A stretch of DNA of 64,000 nucleotides, taken from positions 1-64,000 of the forward strand of contig NZ_FRBN01000021.1 in NCBI RefSeq assembly GCF_900142625.1, in the 5' to 3' direction. Shown here piece by piece: positions 17,831-26,917 of the stretch; within the stretch, counting starts at the first letter, position 1; each line of letters starts with the position of its first letter. Source of the DNA: Roseovarius marisflavi (lineage in GTDB: Bacteria > Pseudomonadota > Alphaproteobacteria > Rhodobacterales > Rhodobacteraceae). A program made the position numbers and the translations under genes. Below the pieces are notes generated by a model that was given only the letters and a program-made list of their open reading frames with translations, was not told where the DNA came from and did no database searches.

Positions 17831-18367
17831 TTAGCGGGTGCTGCGGCGTTCGTTGCGCCCACCGGTCACGATGATGGTGCGCGCCTCTGCCAGGGTCTGC
17901 GTCGAGATGAATTCGGCGGCATGGACCGTGCGCGCCACTGCCGAGCCTTGGGGCGTATTGTCGGGTTGCAGCGCCAGAAGCTTATAGCTCAGCACGCCAT
18001 TCACCGGGCGGCTATCCTTGTTGTTAGGCACAAGGCGCACATCGAACGCGCCCTCACGGGTGCTGAGGCCGGTCACGCGGACAATGGCGCCATCGCTTGT
18101 GCGCTCGATCCGCATGTCGGTGATCTGATCGACCGGCGTGCCCTCATAAACCTCTGCCTTGTTGCGACGGAAGATGCTGTCTTCCCGCTCAGGGATCAGC
18201 GGGTTCACGGTTTCGGACGAGGCTGTAGCCACCGGGCGGGATTTGCTTTTGCCGAACCAGTTGGCCGGGTTGGCCCGCGAGTCGCGCATACCGCCACAGC
18301 CCGCAAGAACCAACGTAGAAACCAGTGTGAGTGCTAGAAGGATGCGCATCAGTACCGCCTTTGACAT
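17831..18367 (-). CDS. Lipoprotein of unknown function
   Basis: A 178-residue predicted lipoprotein: a hydrophobic N-terminus and lipobox LAGC (Cys about residue 24) followed by a charged linker. A compact domain of about 110 residues contains VYEGTPVDQITDMRIERTSDG and FDVRLVP. The second Met (18349) may be the real start. It is a conserved hypothetical of Rhodobacteraceae, anchored to a membrane in the periplasm. Convergent with rnd; divergent from sufE. Confidence 0.75.
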   Translation of the reverse strand: MSKAVLMRILLALTLVSTLVLAGCGGMRDSRANPANWFGKSKSRPVATASSETVNPLIPEREDSIFRRNKAEVYEGTPVDQITDMRIERTSDGAIVRVTGLSTREGAFDVRLVPNNKDSRPVNGVLSYKLLALQPDNTPQGSAVARTVHAAEFISTQTLAEARTIIVTGGRNERRSTR

Positions 18368-18475
18368 CTTTTCCCTCGGTTACCCTATCCGGGCAGGCTT
18401 GAAAAGGTGCAAGCTGGGGCTGGACGTTGATCAATGTGGCACTTAGGTCATGGGGCAAGCAAGAAGGAGCATGCG

Positions 18476-18886
18476 ATGGCCACGGAAACCTTTGAAGAGA
18501 TTGTCGCCGATTTCGAGTTTCTCGAAGATTGGGAAGACCGCTATCGCTATGTCATCGACTATGGCAAGGCGATGCCGGGGCTTGACGATGCGCTAAAGGT
18601 GCCCGCCACCAAGGTCGATGGCTGCGCCAGTCAGGTCTGGCTTCATCCGCGCATCGAGGCGGGGGAGTTCAGCTTTGAGGGCGATAGTGACGCGATGATC
18701 GTGCGTGGCCTGATCGCGGTGCTGCGCGCGCTTTATAATGGGGTGCCGGTGGCTGAGGTCATGAAGGTGGATGCCCCGGCCGAGCTTGGGCGGCTTGGGT
18801 TGAATGACCACCTGTCTGCGCAGCGTTCCAACGGGCTTCGTGCGATGATCGAGCGCATTCGTCTAGTGGCGAGCGAGGCGGCCTGA
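18476..18886 (+). CDS. sufE: SufE family cysteine desulfuration protein
   Basis: Accepts persulfide sulfur from a cysteine desulfurase (SufS/CsdA) for iron-sulfur cluster assembly. It has 136 residues. DFEFLEDWEDRYRYVIDYGK opens the domain, and VDGCASQVWL (about 43-52) holds the acceptor Cys. LRALYNGVP and LNDHLSAQRSNGLRAMIERIR complete the family signature. The ATG at 18476 has AAGGAG upstream; an earlier in-frame Met (18434) has none. The suf operon is not in the window. Confidence 0.93.
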   Translation: MATETFEEIVADFEFLEDWEDRYRYVIDYGKAMPGLDDALKVPATKVDGCASQVWLHPRIEAGEFSFEGDSDAMIVRGLIAVLRALYNGVPVAEVMKVDAPAELGRLGLNDHLSAQRSNGLRAMIERIRLVASEAA

Positions 18887-18934
18887 CGGGGCGTGATCCA
18901 ACGGAGCGCCGCTGGCGCACAGGGTTGGTGGAAT

Positions 18935-18952
18935 GAGGGGTTTTCACCCCTC
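18935..18952. repeat. Inverted repeat between sufE and DUF1638
   Basis: A perfect 7-bp stem GAGGGGT/ACCCCTC with a TTTC loop. No T-run on either side, so it is a hairpin of uncertain role between two convergent genes. Confidence 0.5.
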
Positions 18953-18988
18953 AAGCTCCCCGGAGTATTTATGGAAAGGTGAATTATA

Positions 18989-19639
18989 TCAGTATTTTAC
19001 TGCTTGTTCTTCAAGTGATTTCTCAAGGTCGCCATAGCCGGTAAAGCGGTATTCAAACGTGAGGCCAAGGCGATCTGCGCAGGCTCGTGCCTTGCGGACA
19101 AGGGCCGGATTCTCGGTTTGCGCCTGATAGATCAGCGTCGTGTAGTTGCCGAAAATCATGTCACGCAATTCGGGGTGGCGATCAAGGCCCATGGGTTTCC
19201 AGACGAAGGCGTCGAATTGACGGACCAGAAAATCGGTCAGAAAAAACGCCCGCATGTCATCATCGCCGCGGGCCGCGAAGGCATCATTGCCCTCGAAGAA
19301 AGAGTAGCAGTGCGGCCCCTCGATCATCTCGACGCCGAGGGCGTCACATTTGGCCTGAAGTTGGCCCCCGGTGCCACAGTCGGCATAGACCACGAATATA
19401 TGATCGTAGGCGGCGCGACTTTTTTCGACCGCTTCTGCAACCGCCTCGGTGATTTTATCGGGGTAGAGGTGCAATTTGGCGGGCAGGCAGGTCAGATCCA
19501 TATGATTCCAGCCATTGAGCCGTTTCAGCGTCAGGATTTCATGAGCCAGGGCCCCGCAGGCAATCAGCAGGACACGCCCGCCATCGCGCGCCTCAAGGCC
19601 GCTATGGGTCAGGGTATCATCGTTTGGCAGATCGGTCAT
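18989..19639 (-). CDS. DUF1638 domain-containing protein, likely methionine synthase accessory
   Basis: A 216-residue DUF1638 protein. LLIACGALAHEILTLKRL and HLYPDKITEAV open the domain. FVVYADCGTGG (about 101-111), EGPHCYSFFEG (about 124-134) and the later FLTDFLVRQFD and FGNYTTLIYQ are conserved blocks. The two conserved Cys lie in GDCGTGG- and HCYSF-type motifs. Genetic work in Phaeobacter, as I recall it, links DUF1638 to methionine synthesis in bacteria with a split, B12-dependent methionine synthase. The corrinoid protein gene is immediately upstream, supporting this. Ribosome binding site GGAGAG. Confidence 0.75.
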   Translation of the reverse strand: MTDLPNDDTLTHSGLEARDGGRVLLIACGALAHEILTLKRLNGWNHMDLTCLPAKLHLYPDKITEAVAEAVEKSRAAYDHIFVVYADCGTGGQLQAKCDALGVEMIEGPHCYSFFEGNDAFAARGDDDMRAFFLTDFLVRQFDAFVWKPMGLDRHPELRDMIFGNYTTLIYQAQTENPALVRKARACADRLGLTFEYRFTGYGDLEKSLEEQAVKY

Positions 19640-19653
19640 CGGCTCTCCGTTAC

Positions 19654-19683
19654 GAAAAACGGCCCGCGAGGGACGCGGGCCGT
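19654..19683 (-). terminator. Rho-independent terminator after the corrinoid protein gene
   Basis: On the reverse strand a perfect 10-bp stem ACGGCCCGCG/CGCGGGCCGT with a 5-base loop is followed by TTTT. It stands between two genes transcribed in the same direction, so DUF1638 is either expressed by read-through or from its own start. Confidence 0.8.
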
Positions 19684-19707
19684 GAAGCTTGAAATCAGAC
19701 GTTCAGC

Positions 19708-20412
19708 TTAGCCTGCGGCCAGTTTGTTGTGCTTGCGCGCCATGAAATCCTTGGCGGTTTCGACGGCCACGGCGGCATCGCGGCAATAGGCATCGGCGCC
19801 AATGGCCTTGCCGAATTCTTCGTTCAGCGGCGCGCCGCCGACCAGAACCACGTAATCGTCGCGCTTGCCTTGTTCAATCATCGTGTCGATAACGACTTTC
19901 ATGTAGGGCATCGTGGTGGTCAGAAGCGCCGACATGCCCAGGATATCGGGGGCTTCGGTTTCCAGCGCCTCGAGGTATTTTTCAACCGGGTTGTTGATTC
20001 CCAGATCGACGACCTCGAATCCGGCGCCTTCCATCATCATCGACACCAGGTTCTTGCCGATGTCGTGAATGTCGCCCTTGACGGTGCCGATGACCATCGT
20101 GCCGACGCGCGGCGCGCCGGTTTCGGCCAGAAGCGGCTTGAGGATGGCCATGCCACCCTTCATTGCATTTGCGGCCAAAAGTACCTCGGGGACGAACAGG
20201 ATGCCGTCGCGGAAGTCTTTGCCGACGATGGTCATGCCGCCGACAAGTGCCTCGGTCAGCACCTGGTAGGGCTGCCAGCCACGTTCAAGAAGGATGTTCA
20301 CGCCTTCCTCGATCTCTTCTTTGAGACCATCATAAAGGTCGTCAAACATCTGCTGAACAAGCTCTTCGTTGTCCAGTTCCGACAGGATGATGTCGTCTTC
20401 TTGATCAGACAT
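19708..20412 (-). CDS. Corrinoid (B12-binding) protein, likely cobalamin module of a split methionine synthase
   Basis: A 234-residue protein with an N-terminal helical cap domain (about 1-100, B12-binding_2) and a Rossmann cobalamin domain. GTVKGDIHDIGKN (about 117-129) carries the DxHxxG motif whose His ligates cobalt from below; SALLTTTM and VLVGGAPLNEEF are the other cobalamin loop signatures. It carries the methyl group between donor and acceptor methyltransferases. The start was set at ATG 20412 (AAGGA upstream); the frame runs 54 codons further without family similarity. Its partners here are the homocysteine methyltransferase at 21780 and DUF1638. Confidence 0.88.
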   Translation of the reverse strand: MSDQEDDIILSELDNEELVQQMFDDLYDGLKEEIEEGVNILLERGWQPYQVLTEALVGGMTIVGKDFRDGILFVPEVLLAANAMKGGMAILKPLLAETGAPRVGTMVIGTVKGDIHDIGKNLVSMMMEGAGFEVVDLGINNPVEKYLEALETEAPDILGMSALLTTTMPYMKVVIDTMIEQGKRDDYVVLVGGAPLNEEFGKAIGADAYCRDAAVAVETAKDFMARKHNKLAAG

Positions 20413-20626
20413 TTCGGGAATCCTTGATTGCTGTGCGCGAAGGGCACGGAGTGTTTGTATCTTATGCAGCTTTCGACAATTTGTCGCGGGACCACTTTCC
20501 GGAATGCGACACTGGCCGCACTGCAACCGACTTATAACGACGAATTGCGGCTCAACCCACTGCAAAATTGTCATGATCTATATAAGTCTGTTGCATGTGT
20601 TCCCTTTATGTTCCATTAATTTCCTT

Positions 20627-21715
20627 ATGGCAGGGTATGACTCGATATCGCCTGACCTGCGGGTCACGGCACGCGGCGCGCGCAGCAATGCCGCCGGACG
20701 TTATGAGGCGACCGAAATCCGGTATGAAGCGGATGGTTGGGCGCAAGAGGCGGACGAGAAGCCGCTGCGCACCCATGTCACAGATGAGGTTGCGCGCCGG
20801 ATCATAAGCTACAATCGCTCGCCTGATCTTCCGTTTGACCGGTCGATCAATCCCTACCGCGGGTGCGAGCATGGCTGTATCTATTGCTTTGCCCGTCCCA
20901 CGCATGCCTGGCTTGGGATGTCGCCGGGGCTGGATTTCGAGACCCGGCTTATTGCGCGGCCCAACGCGGCCGCCCTGCTGGATGCAGAGTTGCGCAATCC
21001 GCGCTATGTGCCGCAGCCCATCGCGATCGGCACCAATACCGATCCCTATCAGCCGATTGAGCGAAGCCATGAAATCACCCGCGCCTGTCTTGAGGTATTG
21101 CGCCGGTTCCGGCATCCGGTGGCGATTATAACCAAGGGCACGCTCATCGAGCGTGATCTTGATATTTTGTCGGATATGGCGGCGCAGGGGCTGGTGAGGG
21201 TTGGTATTTCGGTGACCTCGCTTGATGCGGGTCTGGCGCGCAAGCTTGAGCCGCGCGCGCCGTCGCCTGCGCGCCGATTGGCCACGATCCGGGCGCTGAG
21301 TGGTGCGGGGGTGCCGGTGCGCATCATGGCATCGCCGGTTATTCCGGGGTTGACGGATCACGAGATCGAGGCATTGCTTGCCGCCGCTCGCGAGGCGGGG
21401 GCAGACGCGGCGAGCTGGATCATGCTAAGGCTGCCGCTTGAGGTGGCGCCGCTTTTTCAGGACTGGTTGCAGGAGCATTACCCCGACCGCGTGAACCGGG
21501 TGATGAACCGGGTGCGCGAAATGCATGGCGGCAAGGAATACGCCGCCGATTGGGGCAGGCGGATGCGTGGCAGCGGTGTTTACGCGCGCCTCATTGCACG
21601 CCGGTTCGAGGCGGCGGCGGCGCGGCTTGGGCTGGAGAAGGGGCAGACGAGGCTTCGCTTGGACCTGTTTGACCGCCCGTTTGAGAAGGGCGATCAATTG
21701 GCGCTTTTCGGGTAA
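20627..21715 (+). CDS. PA0069 family radical SAM protein
   Basis: A radical SAM enzyme of 362 residues. The cluster motif is CEHGCIYCFAR (CxxxCxxC, about residues 82-92), preceded by DRSINPYRGC. It is related to the spore photoproduct lyase/Rv2578c-like branch (PA0069 family) of unknown reaction. IGTNTDPYQPIE, AIITKGTLIERDLD and ASPVIPGLTDHEIE are the conserved barrel segments. The start at 20627 follows a weak ribosome site; the open frame begins earlier but without similarity. It lies opposite in strand to, and between, the two methyltransferase-cluster genes. Whether it is functionally linked is unknown. Confidence 0.85.
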   Translation: MAGYDSISPDLRVTARGARSNAAGRYEATEIRYEADGWAQEADEKPLRTHVTDEVARRIISYNRSPDLPFDRSINPYRGCEHGCIYCFARPTHAWLGMSPGLDFETRLIARPNAAALLDAELRNPRYVPQPIAIGTNTDPYQPIERSHEITRACLEVLRRFRHPVAIITKGTLIERDLDILSDMAAQGLVRVGISVTSLDAGLARKLEPRAPSPARRLATIRALSGAGVPVRIMASPVIPGLTDHEIEALLAAAREAGADAASWIMLRLPLEVAPLFQDWLQEHYPDRVNRVMNRVREMHGGKEYAADWGRRMRGSGVYARLIARRFEAAAARLGLEKGQTRLRLDLFDRPFEKGDQLALFG

Positions 21716-21779
21716 GGCTCGCCAGGCCTGACAGCCAGCCTCGCGAGACGCGCACGCAAGGGCGCGAAGAGCCTGATAT

Positions 21780-22790
21780 CTAGGCGCGGCGGCGGCGATT
21801 GCGGCGCGGTTCTGGCGTGTCGTCGCCGGTGCCATCGGCCGCCGAGGAAAACGCCCCAAGCGCACCGGTGATCTGATCCAGCGTCGGGCGTTCGCCACGC
21901 GGGCGGGTTTCCAGCGCCTCGCGCATTTTCGACAGATGCTCGGGCATGGTACCACAGCAGCCGCCAATGATCGTCGCTCCTGCGTCACGCGCAAGAATCG
22001 CATATTCGGCCATCAGGTCGGGCGTGCCGTCATAATGGATATGCCCGTCGTGGTATTTCGGGATGCCGGCGTTGCCTTTCGCAATGATCGGGCGCTCGCT
22101 GCCCTGGGCGACAAAGCCAAGCACGGTGCGCAGCAGGTCCGACGCGCCAACCCCGCAATTTGCACCATAGGCCAGCGGCGGATTGCCAAGCTTGTCGACC
22201 ATCGTGGCCATATCGGCCGAGGTCAGGCCCATCATCGTGCGCCCGGCGGTGTCAAAGCTCATGGTGCCACACCAGGGCATATCGGCCAGTTTGAATGCCT
22301 CTGCGGCGGCCTTGTATTCCTCGGGGGCGGAAATGGTTTCCAGCCAGAGCACATCGGCGCCGCCTTCTTTCAGGCCCTCGGCCTGCTCGTGAAAGATTTC
22401 CACCGCCAGTTCATGGGTCAGAGCGCCCATCGGAGCCATGATTTCACCGGTGGGGCCAACAGAGCCGGCCACAACCACCGGGCGGTCATAGCGATCGGCA
22501 ACCTCGCGGCCAATCTCGGCGGAAATGCGCGACAACTCGCGCGCGCGCTTCTCTGCACCGTGCAATTTCAGGCGCGCAGCGTTGCCCCCAAATGAATTGG
22601 TCAGGAAAAGATCGCTCCCGGCATCGACCGCCTGTTTGTACAAAAGCTCAATCCGGTCGGGATGCTGGTCGTTCCACATCTCGGGCGCATCGCCGGATTC
22701 CAGCCCCATATTGAAAAGATTGGTCCCGGTGGCACCATCGGCGAGGATCCAGTCGCGCGCGGCCAGCATCTTGGAGAAGGCATTTGTCAT
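21780..22790 (-). CDS. Betaine-homocysteine/homocysteine S-methyltransferase family protein
   Basis: A 336-residue (beta/alpha)8 homocysteine-binding methyltransferase. LADGATGTNLFNMGL opens the barrel. The zinc cysteines are in YGANCGVGASDLL (one) and IIGGCCGTMPEHL (two). It is followed by a basic, Arg-rich tail (PRRNRRRR). In this bacterial group this protein is the homocysteine-binding half of a split methionine synthase; a betaine-dependent activity is the alternative. The start at 22790 has AGGATAA upstream; an earlier in-frame Met has no such site. The corrinoid protein and DUF1638 genes lie downstream on the same strand, beyond an oppositely oriented radical SAM gene. Confidence 0.85.
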   Translation of the reverse strand: MTNAFSKMLAARDWILADGATGTNLFNMGLESGDAPEMWNDQHPDRIELLYKQAVDAGSDLFLTNSFGGNAARLKLHGAEKRARELSRISAEIGREVADRYDRPVVVAGSVGPTGEIMAPMGALTHELAVEIFHEQAEGLKEGGADVLWLETISAPEEYKAAAEAFKLADMPWCGTMSFDTAGRTMMGLTSADMATMVDKLGNPPLAYGANCGVGASDLLRTVLGFVAQGSERPIIAKGNAGIPKYHDGHIHYDGTPDLMAEYAILARDAGATIIGGCCGTMPEHLSKMREALETRPRGERPTLDQITGALGAFSSAADGTGDDTPEPRRNRRRRA

Positions 22791-22825
22791 GGAATTATCC
22801 TGAATAGAGTCTAGCGCGTTTCCTT

Positions 22826-24187
22826 TCATAAATGCCCACTTGAAGCAAACTCATTTTCTTCATGACTATTGTGAGGTTGGTTCCGATTGGGGCGGGTGAT
22901 CCTGCGGCTGAGATCCGCAAGCCCAAGCGCCAGGGCGGGCCAACTTGTGGCATGGGCGTAAAGCGGTTGATATTGCGGGGCGAAGCTGGCCTTGAACTGG
23001 GCAAGGCCGGTGGCGCCCGAGTGCTGCGCGATCCTGCGCGCGATCAAGCGAGACAGGGCGGAGCGCGCCGTCGTCAGACACGGCTGAGCCGCCAAAGACA
23101 ACCGCGAAAGCCCATCGGTGCGGGCCTCGGACAGGGCCGTGGCAACCAGCAAATGCATGGTCCCCGAGGGGGCCCGTGCCCCGGATCGCATCAGGTCAAG
23201 ACAGCGTTCCCTGTCCGCGGTGTGAAAACTTGCAAAGCCCACAAGGGTGCCGTTTTGCCACGCAAGATAAACATGGTGTCGACGCAGGTAGTCAGGACAG
23301 AACCGCCCCATCGACAGGCCGCGCGCGTCACCTTGACGCCTGCCTCGCTCGCCTGGCGTAGTTTGCGGCGCACCTGGCGAAACCTGCGGCCTTCAAGATG
23401 AAACTGTTGCGGATCAATCACGGCCTCATCGGCGATGTGAAGCGTGGTCAGGCCTGCCCGGCGCAGGGCCGCCGCCACGCGCGGCGTGGTCTTGTAGATC
23501 AGCGCCACCTTGTTGCGCCGATGCGCAAGATCAAGCAGGCTGGGAAGGCCCGCCAAAGCCGCCCCGCGAATGGGGTCGAACATCGCGGTTTCGGTTTGCG
23601 CCGTCGAGACGATGGCAAACTGGCTCTGCCCGACGCTCAACAGGCGCGCGCCGTTTTGCAGGCAAACCCCAAGCTCGGCGCGGCTGATGTCCTGCGGCAG
23701 GTCGCGAATTGGCTCTAGCCCGGATAAAACCGGCGGTGTGGTATTCGCCTCCCTCCAATAGAGAAACCATGCGGCGACCAGGGCCGGCAGGGCATAATAG
23801 ATCAGCCGAAAGGCGAGAATGCCTGCCATAAACTCTGGCGCGGCCCCCTGAGGCAAAAGCCCCAGTGCCGTAAGCTCGAACGGCCCGACGCCGCCGGGCG
23901 TTCCGGTGACAAGCGCCCCCGTCAGCGCGGCCAGATAGACCGGAAAGAGCGTGGTGAAGCACCACGTCATAGCGCACGAGCGCCCAGAAACTAAGCGCGG
24001 TGGCCAGCATCGCCATAATCCATTGCGCGGAGTCCAGGCCAAGCAGGGCATGGACGATCTGAGGCAGGCTTGCGGCGTCAAACCGTTGTGCGGTTGCCCA
24101 AAAACATGCGCCGCCAATCAACAGCGGCATCAATTGCCGCGATGCGGGCCAGACCCGCTGCCTGATCACCGAAAGGCCCTTGTGCAC
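22826..24187 (-). pseudogene. Decayed DUF2156/MprF-like phosphatidylglycerol lysyltransferase gene
   Basis: Three successive reading frames on the reverse strand form one protein of the MprF C-terminal type. Frame one (24187 to about 23950) holds the first membrane segments (LMPLLIGGACFWATAQRFDA). Frame two (about 23950 to 23290) holds two further segments with TPGGVGPFELTALGLLP and the start of the DUF2156 acyltransferase domain. Frame three (23311 to 22826) holds its end, from ARGLSMGRFCPDYLRRHHVY. At both junctions residues expected in the family are missing as well as the frame being shifted, so these look like out-of-frame deletions rather than single-base errors. Intact homologues flip and aminoacylate phosphatidylglycerol. 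Confidence 0.7.
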
Positions 24188-24263
24188 AATACATCCCCTT
24201 GAACCACCAATCGTCAGGTTAGGCGGCGGGGCTTAGCGGCGGCTTAACGTTTAAATCTGTAAT

Positions 24264-24294
24264 GAAAAAAGGCGCACCCGTTAAGGCGCGCCTT
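24264..24294 (-). terminator. Rho-independent terminator after the ATPase zeta gene
   Basis: On the reverse strand a 7-bp stem AAGGCGC/GCGCCTT is followed by a run of T (24265-24270 on the complement). Confidence 0.8.
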
Positions 24295-24319
24295 GCAAAT
24301 CCCCAAGAGGAAAACCCTC

Positions 24320-24634
24320 TTAGATTTCTTTCATCAGCTGATCTTTGGCGATCTTGAGCAATTCGTTCATCTTGCTCCGGATCGTGTCGGCATCGGCGAT
24401 ATCGCCCAGATCACCGGCGACCTTGCGCACCACGTCTTCGTGGCCGGCCTCTTCAAAGTCGGCCTTGACGACCTCTTTGGCATAGGCATCGGCGTCATCG
24501 CCGGTTTTGCCCAGAAGCTCAGCCGCCCAAAGGCCCAAAAGTTTGTTGCGGCGGGCCTCGGCGCGGAATTTCATTTCCTCGTCATGGGCAAATTTGTTTT
24601 CAAACGCGTTTTCGCGATCATCGAATGTGGTCAT
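24320..24634 (-). CDS. F1-ATPase inhibitor zeta subunit (DUF1476)
   Basis: A 104-residue DUF1476 protein, the zeta subunit that inhibits reverse ATP hydrolysis by F1Fo-ATPase in Paracoccus and other alphaproteobacteria. MTTFDDRENAFENKFAHDEE is the inhibitory N-terminal helix; RRNKLLGLWAAELLG and KADFEEAGHEDVVRKV follow in the four-helix bundle. The length equals that of the Paracoccus protein. The start was set at 24634; a longer frame adds 16 unrelated residues. It stands alone with its own terminator and is divergent from purC. Confidence 0.9.
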   Translation of the reverse strand: MTTFDDRENAFENKFAHDEEMKFRAEARRNKLLGLWAAELLGKTGDDADAYAKEVVKADFEEAGHEDVVRKVAGDLGDIADADTIRSKMNELLKIAKDQLMKEI

Positions 24635-24796
24635 AGGTCCATTCCCCATCAGCCAAGGATTAATGTCTACCAAGATATGCAATTCTGTGCGTCAAAGGGC
24701 AAGGGGCCAACGTGATCTTGCGACAATGCTGCCCATGCACTATGAGGACGCAACGGTACGGGGGACTCGGCCCCTGACCCAACCGGCGGAGTTGGC

Positions 24797-25558
24797 ATGG
24801 CGCGGCGCAAGAAAATTTACGAAGGCAAGGCAAAGACCCTCTATGAAGGGCCCGAACCCGGCACGATCATTCAGTATTTCAAGGATGACGCCACCGCTTT
24901 CAACGCGGAGAAAAAGGCGGTTATCGAAGGCAAGGGCGTGCTCAACAACATGCTCTCGGAATATTTCATGACCGGTCTGAACACGATCGGCGTGCCGACG
25001 CATTTCATCAAGCGCATCAACATGCGCGAACAGTTGGTGCGTGCCTGCGAAATCGTGCCGCTTGAAATCATCGTGCGCAACTATGCCGCAGGCTCGATGG
25101 CCAAACGCCTTGGCATCGAAGAGGGCACGCAATTGCCGCGCCCGATTGTTGAATATTGCCTAAAGGATGACGCGCTTGGCGATCCTCTGGTGACCGAAGA
25201 ACATATCGCCGCCTTTGGCTGGGCAAGCCAGCAGGACATGGATGATATCCTGAGCCTTGCGCTACGGGTCAATGATTTCATGGCCGGTGTGATGTTCGGT
25301 ATCGGCATCAAGCTGGTGGATTTCAAGATCGAGGTCGGCCGCGTCTATGACGGTGATTTCCAGCGTCTGATCGTCGCCGACGAGATCAGCCCCGACAGCT
25401 GTCGTTTGTGGGATATCGAAACCGGCCGCAAGCTTGACAAGGACGTGTTCCGCCGTGATCTCGGCAGCCTTACGGATGCCTATACCGAGGTGGCGAACCG
25501 CCTGGGCATCATGCCCAAAGGCGCCACGCCGATGGCACGGCCGACGCTGATCAACTGA
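24797..25558 (+). CDS. purC: Phosphoribosylaminoimidazole-succinocarboxamide synthase
   Basis: SAICAR synthetase, joining aspartate to CAIR in purine synthesis. It has 253 residues. [18 protein letters not shown] is the ATP-binding start; [49 protein letters not shown] and [16 protein letters not shown] are the family blocks. First gene of a purC-purS-alcohol dehydrogenase-purQ run. Confidence 0.97.
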   Translation: MARRKKIYEGKAKTLYEGPEPGTIIQYFKDDATAFNAEKKAVIEGKGVLNNMLSEYFMTGLNTIGVPTHFIKRINMREQLVRACEIVPLEIIVRNYAAGSMAKRLGIEEGTQLPRPIVEYCLKDDALGDPLVTEEHIAAFGWASQQDMDDILSLALRVNDFMAGVMFGIGIKLVDFKIEVGRVYDGDFQRLIVADEISPDSCRLWDIETGRKLDKDVFRRDLGSLTDAYTEVANRLGIMPKGATPMARPTLIN

Positions 25559-25624
25559 GTGCGCGCCTGCGCCCAATGACCACCCGGCGCGCTGCGCGCC
25601 GCCAGACTACATAGGAAAGACGCC

Positions 25625-25864
25625 ATGAAAGCACGCGTGCATGTCATGTTGAAAAACGGGGTTCTCGATCCGCAGGGCGAGGCCGTGCGCCACGCACTTG
25701 GGTCGATGGGCTTTGACGGGGTGAACGGCGTTCGTCAGGGCAAGGTGATCGAGCTTGACCTTGCCGAAACCGACGAGGCCGAGGCCCGCAAGACCGTCAC
25801 CGATATGTGTGAAAAGCTTCTGGCCAATACCGTGATCGAAAGCTACTCGGTGGAGCTGGGCTGA
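25625..25864 (+). CDS. purS: Phosphoribosylformylglycinamidine synthase subunit PurS
   Basis: Small subunit of 79 residues that bridges PurL and PurQ in the three-part FGAM synthetase and helps channel ammonia. KARVHVMLKNGVLDPQGEAV, LGSMGFDGVNGVRQGKVIEL and MCEKLLANTVIESY are typical. The upstream site is AGGAAAGACGCC. Its TGA shares one base with the ATG of the next gene, which is not purQ but an alcohol dehydrogenase. Confidence 0.96.
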   Translation: MKARVHVMLKNGVLDPQGEAVRHALGSMGFDGVNGVRQGKVIELDLAETDEAEARKTVTDMCEKLLANTVIESYSVELG

Positions 25865-26907
25865 TGCGGGCTGCCCGGCTGACGGCCTGGCGGGAACCGC
25901 TTGAAATCGTTGACTTACCTGATCCTGAGGCGCCCAAGGGTGGTGTCGTTCTAAAGGTTCTGGCCTGTGGCGTTTGCCGTTCGGACTGGCATGCCTGGGT
26001 CGGGGCCGATCCTGATGTGTCCTTGCCGCATACGCCTGGCCATGAATTTTGCGGCGAGGTGATTGGCGTCGGTCAGGGCACTTCCCGCTGGCAAATCGGA
26101 GACCGGGTCATTGCGCCCTTTATTCTGGCCTGCGGGGCCTGCTGTGATTGCCGCGCCGGGAATCAGACGATCTGTCTTGATCAGGCGGTGCCGGGGTTCA
26201 CCATTCCGGGCGCCTTTGCCGAACAGATTGCCGTGCCCTTTGCCGATGCCAACCTGACTGCGTTGCCGACAGGGATCAGCCCCGAGCTGGCCGCCGGGCT
26301 GGGGTGTCGGGTGACAACCGCCTGGCACGCACTGACCGGGCGCGCGGCGCTGCGCCCCGGCGAATGGCTGGCGGTTTTTGGCGGGGGCGGTGTCGGGATT
26401 TCGGCGCTGTTGCTGGGGCGTGCGCTTGGCGCGCGCGTCGTGGTGGTTGATATCGTTCCCGAAAAACTCGCCTTTGCCACGGCTCTTGGGGCCGATGCGG
26501 TGGTCAATGCGGCGCAGGTCGATGCCGCGACTGTTGTGAAAGAGATCACCGGCGGCGGGGCCGATCTTGCGATCGAGGCCCTGGGCATTGCGGCCACAAC
26601 CATCGGCGCGCTCAAATCCCTGCGCAAGCTTGGGCGGCTGGTTCAGGTGGGCATGCCTGCGGGCGATCACGCGACCATGCCGATTCCGATGGATGTGGTC
26701 TATTCCGGGCAGCTGGCGATTTACGGCACGCGCGGCATGCCGAGCTGGCGCTATCCCAGTCTGCTCAGCCTGATTGAGGGCGGTCATGTCGATCTTAACC
26801 CGCTGGTGACCCGCCGTATCGCGCTCAGCGGCGTGACGTCAGAGCTTGCGGCGTTTGACAAGGCGGCCCCGCCCGGCGTAGCAGTCATCACAGATTTCTC
26901 AAGCTAA
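25864..26907 (+). CDS. Zinc-dependent alcohol dehydrogenase family protein
   Basis: A medium-chain dehydrogenase/reductase of 347 residues. [10 protein letters not shown] holds the first catalytic zinc ligand and [15 protein letters not shown] the second. The structural-zinc lobe has cysteines in [16 protein letters not shown] (about 98-113). The Rossmann motif is [14 protein letters not shown] (about 172-185). [13 protein letters not shown] suggests NAD preference (Asp after the second strand). It probably oxidises or reduces an alcohol/aldehyde; the substrate is not evident. Its start overlaps purS by one base and purQ follows 10 bases after its end, so it is built into the purine operon. 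Confidence 0.88.
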   Translation: MRAARLTAWREPLEIVDLPDPEAPKGGVVLKVLACGVCRSDWHAWVGADPDVSLPHTPGHEFCGEVIGVGQGTSRWQIGDRVIAPFILACGACCDCRAGNQTICLDQAVPGFTIPGAFAEQIAVPFADANLTALPTGISPELAAGLGCRVTTAWHALTGRAALRPGEWLAVFGGGGVGISALLLGRALGARVVVVDIVPEKLAFATALGADAVVNAAQVDAATVVKEITGGGADLAIEALGIAATTIGALKSLRKLGRLVQVGMPAGDHATMPIPMDVVYSGQLAIYGTRGMPSWRYPSLLSLIEGGHVDLNPLVTRRIALSGVTSELAAFDKAAPPGVAVITDFSS

Positions 26908-26917
26908 GGAGCGCGCT

